64,000 bases of DNA, from NCBI GenBank assembly GCA_910584575.1, contig CAJUBG010000009.1:1-64000 (forward strand), written 5' to 3'. Below, one piece after another: positions 34,944 through 43,829 of this stretch (its first letter is position 1; each line of letters starts with the position of its first letter). Both the position numbers and the translations under genes were made by a program. This DNA comes from an uncultured Dorea sp. (lineage in GTDB: Bacteria; Bacillota; Clostridia; Lachnospirales; Lachnospiraceae). The notes under the pieces were generated by a model that did not search any database, was not told the origin of the DNA, and saw only the letters and a program-made list of their open reading frames with translations.

Positions 34944-36075
34944 ATTTCATCCCCTTTTCCTTCATGTAAGCAAATACTTTCTGGTATTTTCCACTCCATG
35001 AATAGTGATTTAACGCATACTCTCTCATGGCCTTAGACGCCAACTTGACATCTATTGACTGATAAAAACGAATAATCTCCCGAAAGTCAATCGGACTGTC
35101 ATCATCAGGGACTTGATAAATATATTTAAAATTTTTTAGTTTTTCTTCTTCATGGCCTGAATAAAAATATGGAATACCTCTTGCAAAATATTCCTTCGTT
35201 TTTAGTCCCGTATCCTTTTTCCCGCCAACTCTATACTGGGCAACCGGACCAACGGCAATATTAGACGCGGCAAATACATGATCCAAAGCTTCACCGGAAA
35301 GTTTTCCATGGAAAACAATATAATCTTTTATTCTATCATTGACTAAGCTCTTTGTATTTTGCGATATCTCTCCCACAAAATGTATGTATATATACGGAGA
35401 AGCCTTTTCCATATAGTACCTGTCCAAACTTTTGATTAATCTGTCGTATCCATGGTATCGTGTTTCATTGGCAACAGTTATGAAATGATATTCGTCCTTT
35501 TTCCCAGAATAACTATGCTTCGTAATATTTTCCACATCAACCCCCATCCCAAATTCTATTGCCGGTTTTCCCCACATAGAATCAAAATTGCCCTCCGTAA
35601 GAACAAGGTCTATATATCTGCCGGCAATCTTCTGGTTCAACACCGTCCAAAATTTTTCGTATCTCCCGTTTAACCCATGCATTACGATTCCTGGAAAATA
35701 TCCCAATGATTCCATTAATATCGTAGCGCAGCCCTTATTCTTCATTCTTTTTAACATTTTTAAATATGGGGGATCAAACGCGCACCATCTCAGATAACCT
35801 ATATCAAATTTTTCTTGCTTCAGAAATTGGCTGGAGATATGTATCAAAAAGAAACGGCGCAGCCTAAAATATAAACGATTCGATATATGATATTGTTTCT
35901 GTACATAGATATTGTCGTTAGGGCCAAAGATAGCGACGCCCTTTTTTATATATCCGCAGTACCAGACTTCATATCCCATTTTTCTCAATGTATCAATTTC
36001 ACTTCTTATCTTTTTTGAAATTCCTATCGTCATATCATAAGTGGTAAAATTGACATACATAAACACTTTTTTCAT
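34936..36075 (-). CDS. Glycosyltransferase (GT-B, group 1-like)
   Basis: A 379-residue protein with a GT-B layout: the N-terminal half begins VFMYVNFTTYDMTIGISKKI with an SDTLRKMGYEVWYCG-like sugar-acceptor region, and the C-terminal half has YHFITVANETRYHGYDRLI and HVFAASNIAVGPVAQYRVGG, where GT4 enzymes have their donor-binding EX7E-like segment (here degenerate). The reading frame is supported by AGGTG eight bases before the ATG. Sugar specificity is unknown. Confidence 0.75.
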   Translation of the reverse strand: MKKVFMYVNFTTYDMTIGISKKIRSEIDTLRKMGYEVWYCGYIKKGVAIFGPNDNIYVQKQYHISNRLYFRLRRFFLIHISSQFLKQEKFDIGYLRWCAFDPPYLKMLKRMKNKGCATILMESLGYFPGIVMHGLNGRYEKFWTVLNQKIAGRYIDLVLTEGNFDSMWGKPAIEFGMGVDVENITKHSYSGKKDEYHFITVANETRYHGYDRLIKSLDRYYMEKASPYIYIHFVGEISQNTKSLVNDRIKDYIVFHGKLSGEALDHVFAASNIAVGPVAQYRVGGKKDTGLKTKEYFARGIPYFYSGHEEEKLKNFKYIYQVPDDDSPIDFREIIRFYQSIDVKLASKAMREYALNHYSWSGKYQKVFAYMKEKGMKYE

Positions 36076-36077
36076 AA

Positions 36078-37883
36078 CTATTTCACCTGTGATGATTTTC
36101 TATCTCTGATTTTATATGCGATATTCAGCAATCCTAATCTTCTCAAAATTTTTTTCAATTCAACCTTATAGTCCATTTTTATATTCATAACAGCTCTGCT
36201 TGGCTTATCATCTTTTAATAACTGAAACTCTTTCAGATAGCGAATCATATCTTCTGACATCAGATAATACACTCGCCTTGTATAGTGATTGATGCTGTCA
36301 GTATAATCGGAGTTTCTATTTGTGTAACCTCTTACATCCAGTAAATAGGTTTCTTTATTTTCTTCACAGAATTCATCTAAAATCTGATTCAATTCCCTAT
36401 GAACCTTATTTCTGTTTACTGCATACGGTTGATTAATCGGAAATTCACCGCTATTCACTAGGATAAGCTTTGTTTTTTGGGGCATATGCCTTCTCAGCCA
36501 CATTAAATTCTCTTTTATCTGATTCGCAGAAATTCCGCCTTCAAATTCAAATGTATTCTTAAATTCCCGCAGTTGTTCCTCCGAAAGATAACTATATACA
36601 GTCAACTCCGGAAAATCTCTGTTTCCATAGACGACTTTTAACTCTGGATTCTGTTTATGATGCCATAACCCAAGGGACGTATCAATTAACGGACTATAAA
36701 TTATAACATCATAGTTTTTATCAAAAATATGGTTCTTATAAATATTTTCATCATAAAAAGGACAGAGACCAATTAATTTTCTCTTTTCTGTCTCTGTAAG
36801 TTCTATACTCTGTCTAATAATGACAGATGAATCTGGATGCCCGTCAAAGCATCTATCAATCACATAGTTAAATTGGGTATCCAATTCAATAGATAACTGC
36901 GCAATATAAAAAGCGGCCTGTTCTAAATCACATCCGCCAATGATTAAGACCTTAGACTGATTGCTACTCTCTACCCTTTGACTTCTCTGTATGTTTTCAA
37001 GATTAATCCAGTCTGGCCTGTAATCCTTTTTCAGCTCTGCCGCCACATCCCCTTGGATTGTTAATTTCGGATAATGAAATTCTGAATATACCCATTGTTC
37101 GATTCCCAACCCCAAAGTTCTACATGAAAAATAAAATTGGATTGCACAACCTTTGCAGATAGCTGCAAAACCAACAATGCCATAATCCCCATATTTGTCC
37201 TTTACAGTAATATATGCGGTTTCTATATTCGGATTATTGATAATATCTGCCATCTCGTCCTTTGATAAACGTATTTTCGTATAATTTAACTGATTCGTTC
37301 TCTGATTTAATTCATGCAGTCTTTCCAAATGATTGAGAAGCCCCTCTTTGTGTATTTCAACCCTTATATTGGACTGTTTCAAAAACGCAGTATTATCTTG
37401 ATACCTTCCTTCATCTTGACTCCTCTTTTCAAGTATCTTATATTGCTTTAATCTTTTTTTATCATAGTCCGCCTTTCCTTTAAAATATGGATTGTCCAAT
37501 ATTCCGTCAATGATTTTCGGACTTGAAACATTTAGATTAGAAATATAATATTTAACTTCTCCAAGATTTGTATCATTATCGTCTATAAACAAAACTGTCT
37601 CTGGCCTTAGATTCATACTTTCTATGATTGACTTAATCTGAGGTCCTTTGCTTTTCCATGAGATTTTAGGGAATACAAATAAATCCCATAAACCTGCTTC
37701 TAATAATATTTTCTTAACTATAGCTTCATCATTCTTTGAACATATGGAATTCATGATTCCTCTGTCGGTAAGTGTTTCTATTATCTCTTTATGCTTCTTA
37801 GGAATCTGGATATCCCCCTCTGAAATTGTTCCCTTCCAAAACGTATCGTCCAGGTCCCATATAACAAGTCTAATGTTCTCCAT
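36078..37883 (-). CDS. FkbH-like HAD-IIIC protein
   Basis: A 601-residue protein. The N-terminal HAD domain has VIWDLDDTFWKGT (catalytic Asp pair near residues 10-12), SICSKNDEA and LFIDDNDTNLGEV. A GNAT-like middle region (residues about 165-270) follows. FkbH-type proteins in polyketide pathways dephosphorylate 1,3-bisphosphoglycerate and load a glyceryl group onto an acyl carrier protein, and relatives occur in capsule loci. The C-terminal 290 residues resemble an SGNH-like or unknown domain (LVNSGEFPINQPYAVNRNKV). The role here might be decorating the polymer with a glyceryl or lactyl group, which is inference; no carrier protein gene is visible nearby. Confidence 0.7.
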   Translation of the reverse strand: MENIRLVIWDLDDTFWKGTISEGDIQIPKKHKEIIETLTDRGIMNSICSKNDEAIVKKILLEAGLWDLFVFPKISWKSKGPQIKSIIESMNLRPETVLFIDDNDTNLGEVKYYISNLNVSSPKIIDGILDNPYFKGKADYDKKRLKQYKILEKRSQDEGRYQDNTAFLKQSNIRVEIHKEGLLNHLERLHELNQRTNQLNYTKIRLSKDEMADIINNPNIETAYITVKDKYGDYGIVGFAAICKGCAIQFYFSCRTLGLGIEQWVYSEFHYPKLTIQGDVAAELKKDYRPDWINLENIQRSQRVESSNQSKVLIIGGCDLEQAAFYIAQLSIELDTQFNYVIDRCFDGHPDSSVIIRQSIELTETEKRKLIGLCPFYDENIYKNHIFDKNYDVIIYSPLIDTSLGLWHHKQNPELKVVYGNRDFPELTVYSYLSEEQLREFKNTFEFEGGISANQIKENLMWLRRHMPQKTKLILVNSGEFPINQPYAVNRNKVHRELNQILDEFCEENKETYLLDVRGYTNRNSDYTDSINHYTRRVYYLMSEDMIRYLKEFQLLKDDKPSRAVMNIKMDYKVELKKILRRLGLLNIAYKIRDRKSSQVK

Positions 37884-37951
37884 ACTATTGTATCCTCATA
37901 TGAAACAAATGTATGGAAATTGCAGGCGAATTCTTTTTCCCTCAAAAAAAT

Positions 37952-38540
37952 CTAATTTCTCATCCGGATTATTTTTGCAGGTACGCCCCCTACTACTGCA
38001 TATTCCGGAACATCTTTATTCACAAGAGCGTGCGCCCCTATGATGGAATGATCTCCCACAGTTACGCCCATAAGCACTGTCGCCTTTGCGCCAATCCATA
38101 CATCATTTCCGATTTTTATTTTTTCTGAGGACTCACCTTGTTCATTCATAGGCACAGCTATTCTGTCATAATTATGAGTGTTTGATAAGATAGAAACTCC
38201 ATGGCCTATCATTACGTCATCGCCTATCTCAACATTGCCTTTACATTCAAGATATGAGTTCTCATTGATTGATACGTTACTTCCAACCGTTAATTTATTT
38301 GCGTTAAAAATACACACATTGGGTTGTATAACAAAATACCCCCCCCATGTGATGACGCATCCCTAAGCTTTTTAATAATGCATATCTTTTAGCCATACTA
38401 ATCCACCCCGTTTTAAATCGGTTTCTTTGCAATTTTATCTTTATATACCCTACAGGCAACAGCTTGTAACATATGCACAGTGCTTCCAGAGCAAAATTAA
38501 TCTTACGCCAAATCTTTATTTTTCTCTGCTTATCAGACAT
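37952..38540 (-). pseudogene. Hexapeptide acetyltransferase out of frame at a poly-G tract
   Basis: The N-terminal piece starts at the ATG at 38538-38540 and reads MSDKQRKIKIWRKINFALEA..., continuing to RHHMGG at the G tract. After it the frame ends within 11 codons (VFCYTTQCVYF). In another frame the hexapeptide acetyltransferase continues: CIFNANKLTVGSNVSINEN, then GDDVMIGHGVSILSNTHNYD and DVWIGAKATVLMGVTVGDHS. The tract is eight G (38339-38346). G7 or G10 would join the pieces into one protein of about 196 residues. It is either phase-off, decayed, or a homopolymer error; the other two tracts favour phase variation. Confidence 0.85.
38339..38346 (-). repeat. Poly-G tract (G8), out of frame
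   Basis: Eight consecutive C on the plus strand exactly where the acetyltransferase frame breaks. Loss of one or gain of two G would restore the frame. Confidence 0.9.
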
Positions 38541-38549
38541 CTTACATTA

Positions 38550-39647
38550 TCACTTCCTTAATATCTTCTCTATTTCTTTAAGATAAATATTAGTTACCAT
38601 ATTTCTGTCAAACTCCTTTTCCATTTTTAACCGTGCAGCCTTCCCCATGTTTGCCTTTTCTTCATATGAAAGACCTATAAATTTCTCTACTGCTTTTATT
38701 AAAGCCTCAACATTTTTGACTTCAAACAGATATCCGGTTTTTCCTTCTTCAATTCCTTCTCTGACTCCGGATATATCCGAACCAATACATGGCCTCCCCA
38801 TCGCGCTGTGCTCTAAGACAACATTCGTCATTCCCTCATAATAGCTTGCATGAATGACTGCGTTTGCCTGCTCTATATAAGGTTTCATATCCATCTGAAT
38901 TCCACCGTATTCAATAATTCCGGCTTCCATTAATCCTTCCATCCTGTCTCTATAGGAATCATCATCATAATCTCCGTATACGATAAATCTTGTACCTGGG
39001 TATCTGGCCTTGATATATTTAGCGCACTCTACAAATTCATTGATACCTTTAAACTCTACAATCCTGGCAACATAATTAAAGATTAAAACATCCCTCCGAG
39101 GATAATCTCTATATGTAAACTCCTCTAAATTGACGCCTGAGCCTGGTATATCACGATAGTACACCCTGTTTTTTAAAAGCGTATTCACATAATCTCGTTC
39201 CCGTGTATTTTGATACATCATACACCTTGCTTTTGAAAAACCAATCCGGTACAGGACTCTTAATATTCTTTGCAGAATAGAATTTTTGTTATCAGCTTCG
39301 ACTAATCCGGCATTATTAACAATGTAGGGAATATTCCTCCTGCCGCACTGAAAACCGCAGTATACCGAGCATTTTGTAGTGTAAGTCAAGACGATATCAG
39401 GTCTCTCCTTTTTGAGTAACTTCCCGTAAAACAAGATTAACCGTAAATCTCTAATCACGCTTGTTCCTCTCCGGTCGATATCCATATCAATAAACCGGCA
39501 TCCGAGCCGCGTAAAAAAATCTATTTTCTTTCCGTACGGACATACCAGAATCACTTCATGTCCCATATCATGAAGCCTAAGTATCAGCTCTTTTCTGAAA
39601 TTATAAAAATTATTATCTTTTGAAGCTGTAGCTAGAATGACACTCAT
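38550..39647 (-). CDS. Glycosyltransferase family 4
   Basis: A 365-residue GT4 enzyme. The N-terminal Rossmann domain has SVILATASKDNNFYNFRKEL, LRLHDMGHEVILVCPYGKKI; the C-terminal one has HASYYEGMTNVVLEHSAMGR, with Glu residues of the EX7E motif in YEGMTNVVLEHS. The family includes WbnH/CapM-like galactosamine or fucosamine transferases. It is the first glycosyltransferase after the phosphoglycosyl transferase gene and so may add the second sugar. Confidence 0.9.
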   Translation of the reverse strand: MSVILATASKDNNFYNFRKELILRLHDMGHEVILVCPYGKKIDFFTRLGCRFIDMDIDRRGTSVIRDLRLILFYGKLLKKERPDIVLTYTTKCSVYCGFQCGRRNIPYIVNNAGLVEADNKNSILQRILRVLYRIGFSKARCMMYQNTRERDYVNTLLKNRVYYRDIPGSGVNLEEFTYRDYPRRDVLIFNYVARIVEFKGINEFVECAKYIKARYPGTRFIVYGDYDDDSYRDRMEGLMEAGIIEYGGIQMDMKPYIEQANAVIHASYYEGMTNVVLEHSAMGRPCIGSDISGVREGIEEGKTGYLFEVKNVEALIKAVEKFIGLSYEEKANMGKAARLKMEKEFDRNMVTNIYLKEIEKILRK

Positions 39648-39663
39648 AACCTTAATTCCCTCA

Positions 39664-40623
39664 CTAAATAATGGACGCTACATATTCCAATTCCTTTTCT
39701 CCATATCTCTGATCAATGGTAATCGGAATCATATATCTTGACATCCAATACTCAAAACAGTTTTCTTCCATTTCCTCCAGAAGATAACTCCACCAATGGC
39801 CTTGAAAATGTTTTTCGTCTAAAAGCTTTTGCAATAAACCGTCGTCTTCTATCACAAGCGGATAAACCATAGGTACGCAGTCTATGGAATAATACCTCCA
39901 TGGATTGAACTGATTTTTCCCCTCCAAAAGCTCTGACACATATTCAAAATTCTTTCTTCTTTTCTCACAAATCATGTCATAATCTGTTCCATCCAGGATA
40001 GTTCGGGTTAATTTTGACATTTTCATAATGTCTTCTGTATCAATACGCTGTTCATTCACCATTCTGGTTTGATATGTTTTTCCTTCGCATCCGTATTCAA
40101 TACGCTGTAATAAAAAAAGAGAAGTGTCTGATGAATATGACTCTTTATACTCGTCTGTATATTTATGGGCGTCTTTCCCAATCACATATGCCCCGTCTGG
40201 AACGCCGACAAATTTTCTTGCTGAATATACATTCATACATCCTTTCACTGGAGGATGAAAAAGAGCCTGTGAATTGTCAATAATGACATTCTCATATCGC
40301 AATGCCAACTCCTTCATTCTCTGATGGGACATGACTCCAAAATAGTTTACAAGCAAAACCGCTTCACCGGAATCCGGCGTTAAATCAATCGGATCAAAAA
40401 ACGGGTCAATATGGTAAAACTTTACCGTAACCTTTTTTCTGAACAGGAATTCACATACCGTATGACACTGATAATAGGGAAGCCAGATTGCTGTACAGCC
40501 AAACACACGAAAGGCGTGCCAGATTGCTGCGCGCCCACTGTTTAATCTGGCTATATTCTTTTCACCCTGAAAAAGCTCTTTTCCTTTTGAAAACTGTAAT
40601 TCAATGAAACTGCCGATTTCCAT
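39664..40623 (-). CDS. DegT/DnrJ/EryC1-like PLP enzyme
   Basis: A 319-residue member of the DegT aminotransferase fold. The PLP-Lys region reads NVYSARKFVGVPDGAYVIGK, with Lys in SARK, and IIDNSQALFHP contains the Asp/Gln residues that hold PLP. It is shorter than typical sugar aminotransferases (about 370), so it may be a divergent variant. A role in making an amino sugar for the repeat unit is expected (inference). It lies between the glycosyltransferase and ATP-grasp genes. Confidence 0.75.
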   Translation of the reverse strand: MEIGSFIELQFSKGKELFQGEKNIARLNSGRAAIWHAFRVFGCTAIWLPYYQCHTVCEFLFRKKVTVKFYHIDPFFDPIDLTPDSGEAVLLVNYFGVMSHQRMKELALRYENVIIDNSQALFHPPVKGCMNVYSARKFVGVPDGAYVIGKDAHKYTDEYKESYSSDTSLFLLQRIEYGCEGKTYQTRMVNEQRIDTEDIMKMSKLTRTILDGTDYDMICEKRRKNFEYVSELLEGKNQFNPWRYYSIDCVPMVYPLVIEDDGLLQKLLDEKHFQGHWWSYLLEEMEENCFEYWMSRYMIPITIDQRYGEKELEYVASII

Positions 40624-40635
40624 TTCGTCTACCTC

Positions 40636-41772
40636 TTACTTATATTCATCCCAATGAGTAAACAAATATTCAAAGGGGGCCATATCATTTTTATTATAAT
40701 AATAGGTTCCTTTCGCTTCTTTAAAATCACGAAGCCACTCTGGGAGACTGACCATGCCTCCCTCTACCCTTTTCCCAAAATCAATTACCTCGGACATATC
40801 TGTAAAATCCTCAAATTCTTTCTCAGCGTCCTTAGCAATAAATCCATTCTCCATAGATTGAACCCAAAGATAGGCAAGGGGCATACCCGCGACTGCAGAA
40901 GAATAATTCCAGGCAGACGCACGGAAATTCACCTCCAGAAAATAATATGTATCATCCTGATCAATCAGGAATTCTACCTCAAAAATGCCCTCAAATCCAA
41001 TCTCTGCAAACAATGAGTTAAGCTTTTTACGCATTTCCAAATCCCTCATCATAGTCACATCATGGTACGAGCTGTAGTATCCTTTTACAAGATATTTCCA
41101 TGTCAGGGTTGAGCCGATTAACATATGAGAACCTTTATTAATTGTGAAGCCTTCGATTGCATATTCGTTTTTCTTATCGATAAATTTCTGAATCTGCACT
41201 ACCGGACTGGAAATATTGGCAAACGCTTTTTTTAATTCTTCTTCATTCTCACAAATGAATACGTCTGACTTCCAACTTCCGGAATTGGGGGAAATATCCT
41301 TTGTAATTACCGGATACTCGATTCCTTTGGGAATCTCTCCCAATTTTACAACCCATGAATCTAACACCTTAAATCCATGCTTTTTCGCAATCTCAAGAAT
41401 TCTCTGTTTATCCATAAATTCGTTAATTCTTCCTTGCTTTCCTGCATGAAAGAAAATAAACCTATCCTTTATTGCGTCAAAATGCAAATCAAAAAAGCCT
41501 ATGGATTTATCGTCTGAAAAGATAACATAAGGTCTGTGTTCCGTATCATAATCTCCGTATTTGGAGATTAACAGCCTGTATCCTTCTTCAACAGTATCTA
41601 CATGATGGCATATAGAAATATATTTGCTTAAGCATGCCACCGGACCCTTTCTTTTCACAGAAATATAAATTGGATTAATGCCGTTCTCTCCCAGGCTTCT
41701 GATATGTCCCAATGGATTATAATGCTCCAATGCAAAGACGATTACCAAGTGTCCGTTATATGAATTATTCAT
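40636..41772 (-). CDS. ATP-grasp domain ligase (capsule)
   Basis: A 378-residue ATP-grasp protein. The ATP-binding core lies in EYPVITKDISPNSGSWKSDV and VVQIQKFIDKKNEYAIEGFT; the metal-binding end is FEGIFEVEFLIDQDDTYYFL with EVNFRASAW. ATP-grasp enzymes join a carboxylate to an amine or hydroxyl. In capsule loci they may add an amino acid to an amino sugar, which would fit the DegT neighbour; this is inference. It overlaps the phosphoglycosyl transferase gene by four bases, showing coupling. Confidence 0.8.
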   Translation of the reverse strand: MNNSYNGHLVIVFALEHYNPLGHIRSLGENGINPIYISVKRKGPVACLSKYISICHHVDTVEEGYRLLISKYGDYDTEHRPYVIFSDDKSIGFFDLHFDAIKDRFIFFHAGKQGRINEFMDKQRILEIAKKHGFKVLDSWVVKLGEIPKGIEYPVITKDISPNSGSWKSDVFICENEEELKKAFANISSPVVQIQKFIDKKNEYAIEGFTINKGSHMLIGSTLTWKYLVKGYYSSYHDVTMMRDLEMRKKLNSLFAEIGFEGIFEVEFLIDQDDTYYFLEVNFRASAWNYSSAVAGMPLAYLWVQSMENGFIAKDAEKEFEDFTDMSEVIDFGKRVEGGMVSLPEWLRDFKEAKGTYYYNKNDMAPFEYLFTHWDEYK

Positions 41773-42413
41773 ACCTTTTGTCTCTCCTCTTTCTCCGCTG
41801 CCTTTTTTATTTCTTCCTCTGATAATTGGGGCGCCCGCAACGAATCCTCTGGTCTGCTAAATGAAAATATACGGTAGATTGTCATAAAAAATATTTTTGC
41901 ATCCAGACGTAAAGACCAATGTTCAACATAGTAGAGATCAAACTGTGCCATCTGCGCTCTGGACGAGCTTTTTTCCTCATTGACGCTTTCCCACCCGACT
42001 ATACCAGGCAGCACTGACTGACGCTTTTTCTGTTCTTTCTTTGTCATCACCATCATTTCTTTTGGAAGTAATGGTCTTGGACCAATGAACGACATCTGCC
42101 CTGCCAATATATGCAATATTTGTGTCAATTCGTCTATATTTGTTTTACGAATGAATTTCCCCCACCATTTCAGCCGTTCTTCATCCGGAAGCAGTTCTCC
42201 CTTTGAATCTCTTTGATTCGTCATTGTCCTGAGTTTCATCATCGCAAACTTTTTTCCCCTGTAACCTATGCGCACCTGTCTGAAGATTGGCGAGGCTTCC
42301 GGCGAACAAATGAAAATAAATATACTTGTTATAAGTAAAATGGGAAGTGCAATAATACCGAGTAAAATTCCAAAAACCAAATCAAATATTCTTTTTATTC
42401 TCCTGAATTTCAT
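41769..42413 (-). CDS. Undecaprenyl-phosphate phosphoglycosyl transferase (PglC/WcaJ type)
   Basis: A 214-residue small monotopic phosphoglycosyl transferase that links the first sugar-phosphate to undecaprenyl phosphate. It has an N-terminal re-entrant helix (KRIFDLVFGILLGIIALPIL), then SPIFRQVRIGYRGKKFAMMK, LRTMTNQRDSKGELLPDEER and the ending FIGPRPLLPKEM. The Asp-Glu dyad is seen in NIDELTQILHILAGQMS. The start at 42411-42413 has AGGATG just upstream. It defines the initiating step of the capsule pathway. Confidence 0.93.
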   Translation of the reverse strand: MKFRRIKRIFDLVFGILLGIIALPILLITSIFIFICSPEASPIFRQVRIGYRGKKFAMMKLRTMTNQRDSKGELLPDEERLKWWGKFIRKTNIDELTQILHILAGQMSFIGPRPLLPKEMMVMTKKEQKKRQSVLPGIVGWESVNEEKSSSRAQMAQFDLYYVEHWSLRLDAKIFFMTIYRIFSFSRPEDSLRAPQLSEEEIKKAAEKEERQKV

Positions 42414-42414
42414 A

Positions 42415-43086
42415 TCATCCTCTAAAAAATACACATTCAAATGCCTCCGCATAATTACTTCCTGATTGCGCGCCGCGAAATGCTGCTAAACTCTCCAATG
42501 CTTCATAGGATCTGGGATGGGGATAGGGGCGCATCACTCCCTTGTATGCGGATAGAGCTTTCATTTTTAACTCAATCCCTTTACGTCCTGTCTCTACAAA
42601 ATAATTGGCTGTGAAGCGATTGGAGGAGGAATCCACCGACCATTCTGTAGAGGAAGGAATCTCCATATACATAAATTCTTTCAACGGCTGTATATGCTCT
42701 CGTCTTTGAAACAAACGGCTAGCAGCCTGAGCTGCTCTGGATGTTTCTATATGGTCAATATTCGTATCCGCAGGATGGTGGGTGATAATTGCCTCCGCTT
42801 TCCAGTCTTCAATGCAACCTTCTATAAACTGGACCATTTCAAGATGCGGCACTGTATTCATTTTTATATTAGGGAAATCTGCATGATATGTTTTTTCGAC
42901 GCCAATCATTGACAGAGCTTCCCTTTCGTCTCTCGATAGCGTGGATGATAAGCCCCGCCTGGCAGCAGCCTGCGAAACCATAATGGCTACCGCAACCTTG
43001 TGCCCGTCCTCTATCCGTTTATGAATTGTTGCGCCTGCGCCCAGAACCTCGTCATCCGGATGAGCAACTACTACCAAATAATTCAT
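42415..43086 (-). CDS. PIG-L family deacetylase
   Basis: A 223-residue zinc deacetylase of the PIG-L/LmbE fold. Zinc ligands are in VVVAHPDDEVLGAG (His-Pro-Asp-Asp) and ITHHPADTNIDHIETSRAAQ (second His). It likely removes an N-acetyl group from a GlcNAc- or GalNAc-type sugar attached to a lipid or UDP, preparing an amino sugar that the ATP-grasp ligase could act on (inference). The start ATG at 43084-43086 follows an A-rich AGAGGAAA leader; the frame opens 21 codons earlier without signals. Confidence 0.88.
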   Translation of the reverse strand: MNYLVVVAHPDDEVLGAGATIHKRIEDGHKVAVAIMVSQAAARRGLSSTLSRDEREALSMIGVEKTYHADFPNIKMNTVPHLEMVQFIEGCIEDWKAEAIITHHPADTNIDHIETSRAAQAASRLFQRREHIQPLKEFMYMEIPSSTEWSVDSSSNRFTANYFVETGRKGIELKMKALSAYKGVMRPYPHPRSYEALESLAAFRGAQSGSNYAEAFECVFFRG

Positions 43087-43145
43087 ATTTTTATTTTTCC
43101 TCTTTCTATTAAATTTTTTCACAAAAATAAGAAGGGCATCCCTTC

Positions 43146-43667
43146 TCATTCTGTATCCCTATCCTCTTTCAGTTTAATCCCCAAATAAATCTTCCGCTTC
43201 TCCCCCAGAAATTCCTGTTCCACACAGACATACCGCTTCCGAAGCCTTTGCCTCACCACATACTTAAGATAAACGCCTACAGCCCCGTCTGCTTTTATAA
43301 TTGTTCCTTCTGTGTCTACCTCCACCAGTGAACGCTGCACGATATGATTCTGATTCTGTACATTTTTCAGAAATTCTTCCTCCTCTCTGGATACACTGAA
43401 AAATGTATCTGCTGTATCCCCCAAAAGCTTCGTCAGTCTGGGAATCCTCTTTAACTCAAAAAATAAGCCCTCTGGATCGTCCGTCACCACAAAGATATAA
43501 GCCGGAAACAATGGACGGAGGAATGTTACATACCCTTTTTCCGTTTTTCTGACACATTCACGGTTCATACAGAAACATTCCTCATATTGCTCTTTGGGAA
43601 TCATCTTCTCAATTAACTCTACCAGTTCTTCTTCACCCCCTGTCTGGGTTTGAATTACATACCACAT
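43146..43667 (-). CDS. NusG-paralogue antiterminator 2 (NGN domain, LoaP/UpxY-like)
   Basis: A 173-residue NusG-like protein. The NGN domain begins MWYVIQTQTGGEEELVELIE, with FLRPLFPAYIFVV and the P-R-L region RIPRLTKLLGD. The C-terminal KOW-like part GTIIKADGAVGVYLKYV is divergent from normal NusG. LoaP and UpxY proteins load onto RNA polymerase at operon leaders and stop premature termination in polysaccharide operons. The start at 43665-43667 has AGGTGAAAG upstream. It is placed second, after a structured leader at 43686-43752. Confidence 0.88.
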   Translation of the reverse strand: MWYVIQTQTGGEEELVELIEKMIPKEQYEECFCMNRECVRKTEKGYVTFLRPLFPAYIFVVTDDPEGLFFELKRIPRLTKLLGDTADTFFSVSREEEEFLKNVQNQNHIVQRSLVEVDTEGTIIKADGAVGVYLKYVVRQRLRKRYVCVEQEFLGEKRKIYLGIKLKEDRDTE

Positions 43668-43685
43668 ACTTTCACCTCTTATATT

Positions 43686-43752
43686 AAGGCGTGCTTCGCC
43701 ATATTCACAGCCAGAATTGCCCTGAACACTAAAATACACTCTGGTACGCCTT
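43686..43752 (-). other. Structured leader between the two antiterminator genes
   Basis: On the minus strand AAGGCGT (43746-43752) pairs with ACGCCTT (43686-43692), and CCAGA (43740-43744) pairs with TCTGG (43711-43715). The nested stems lie in a 162-base gap before the second NusG paralogue, where a LoaP-type RNA recognition hairpin could be expected. Function is not shown. Confidence 0.45.
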
Positions 43753-43829
43753 TATAACAGACTCCCATCCTGCCATGGCACTAACCACAGCCGGATTTTA
43801 TGACCCTGCTTTTTCTCAATTTCTCTGAA

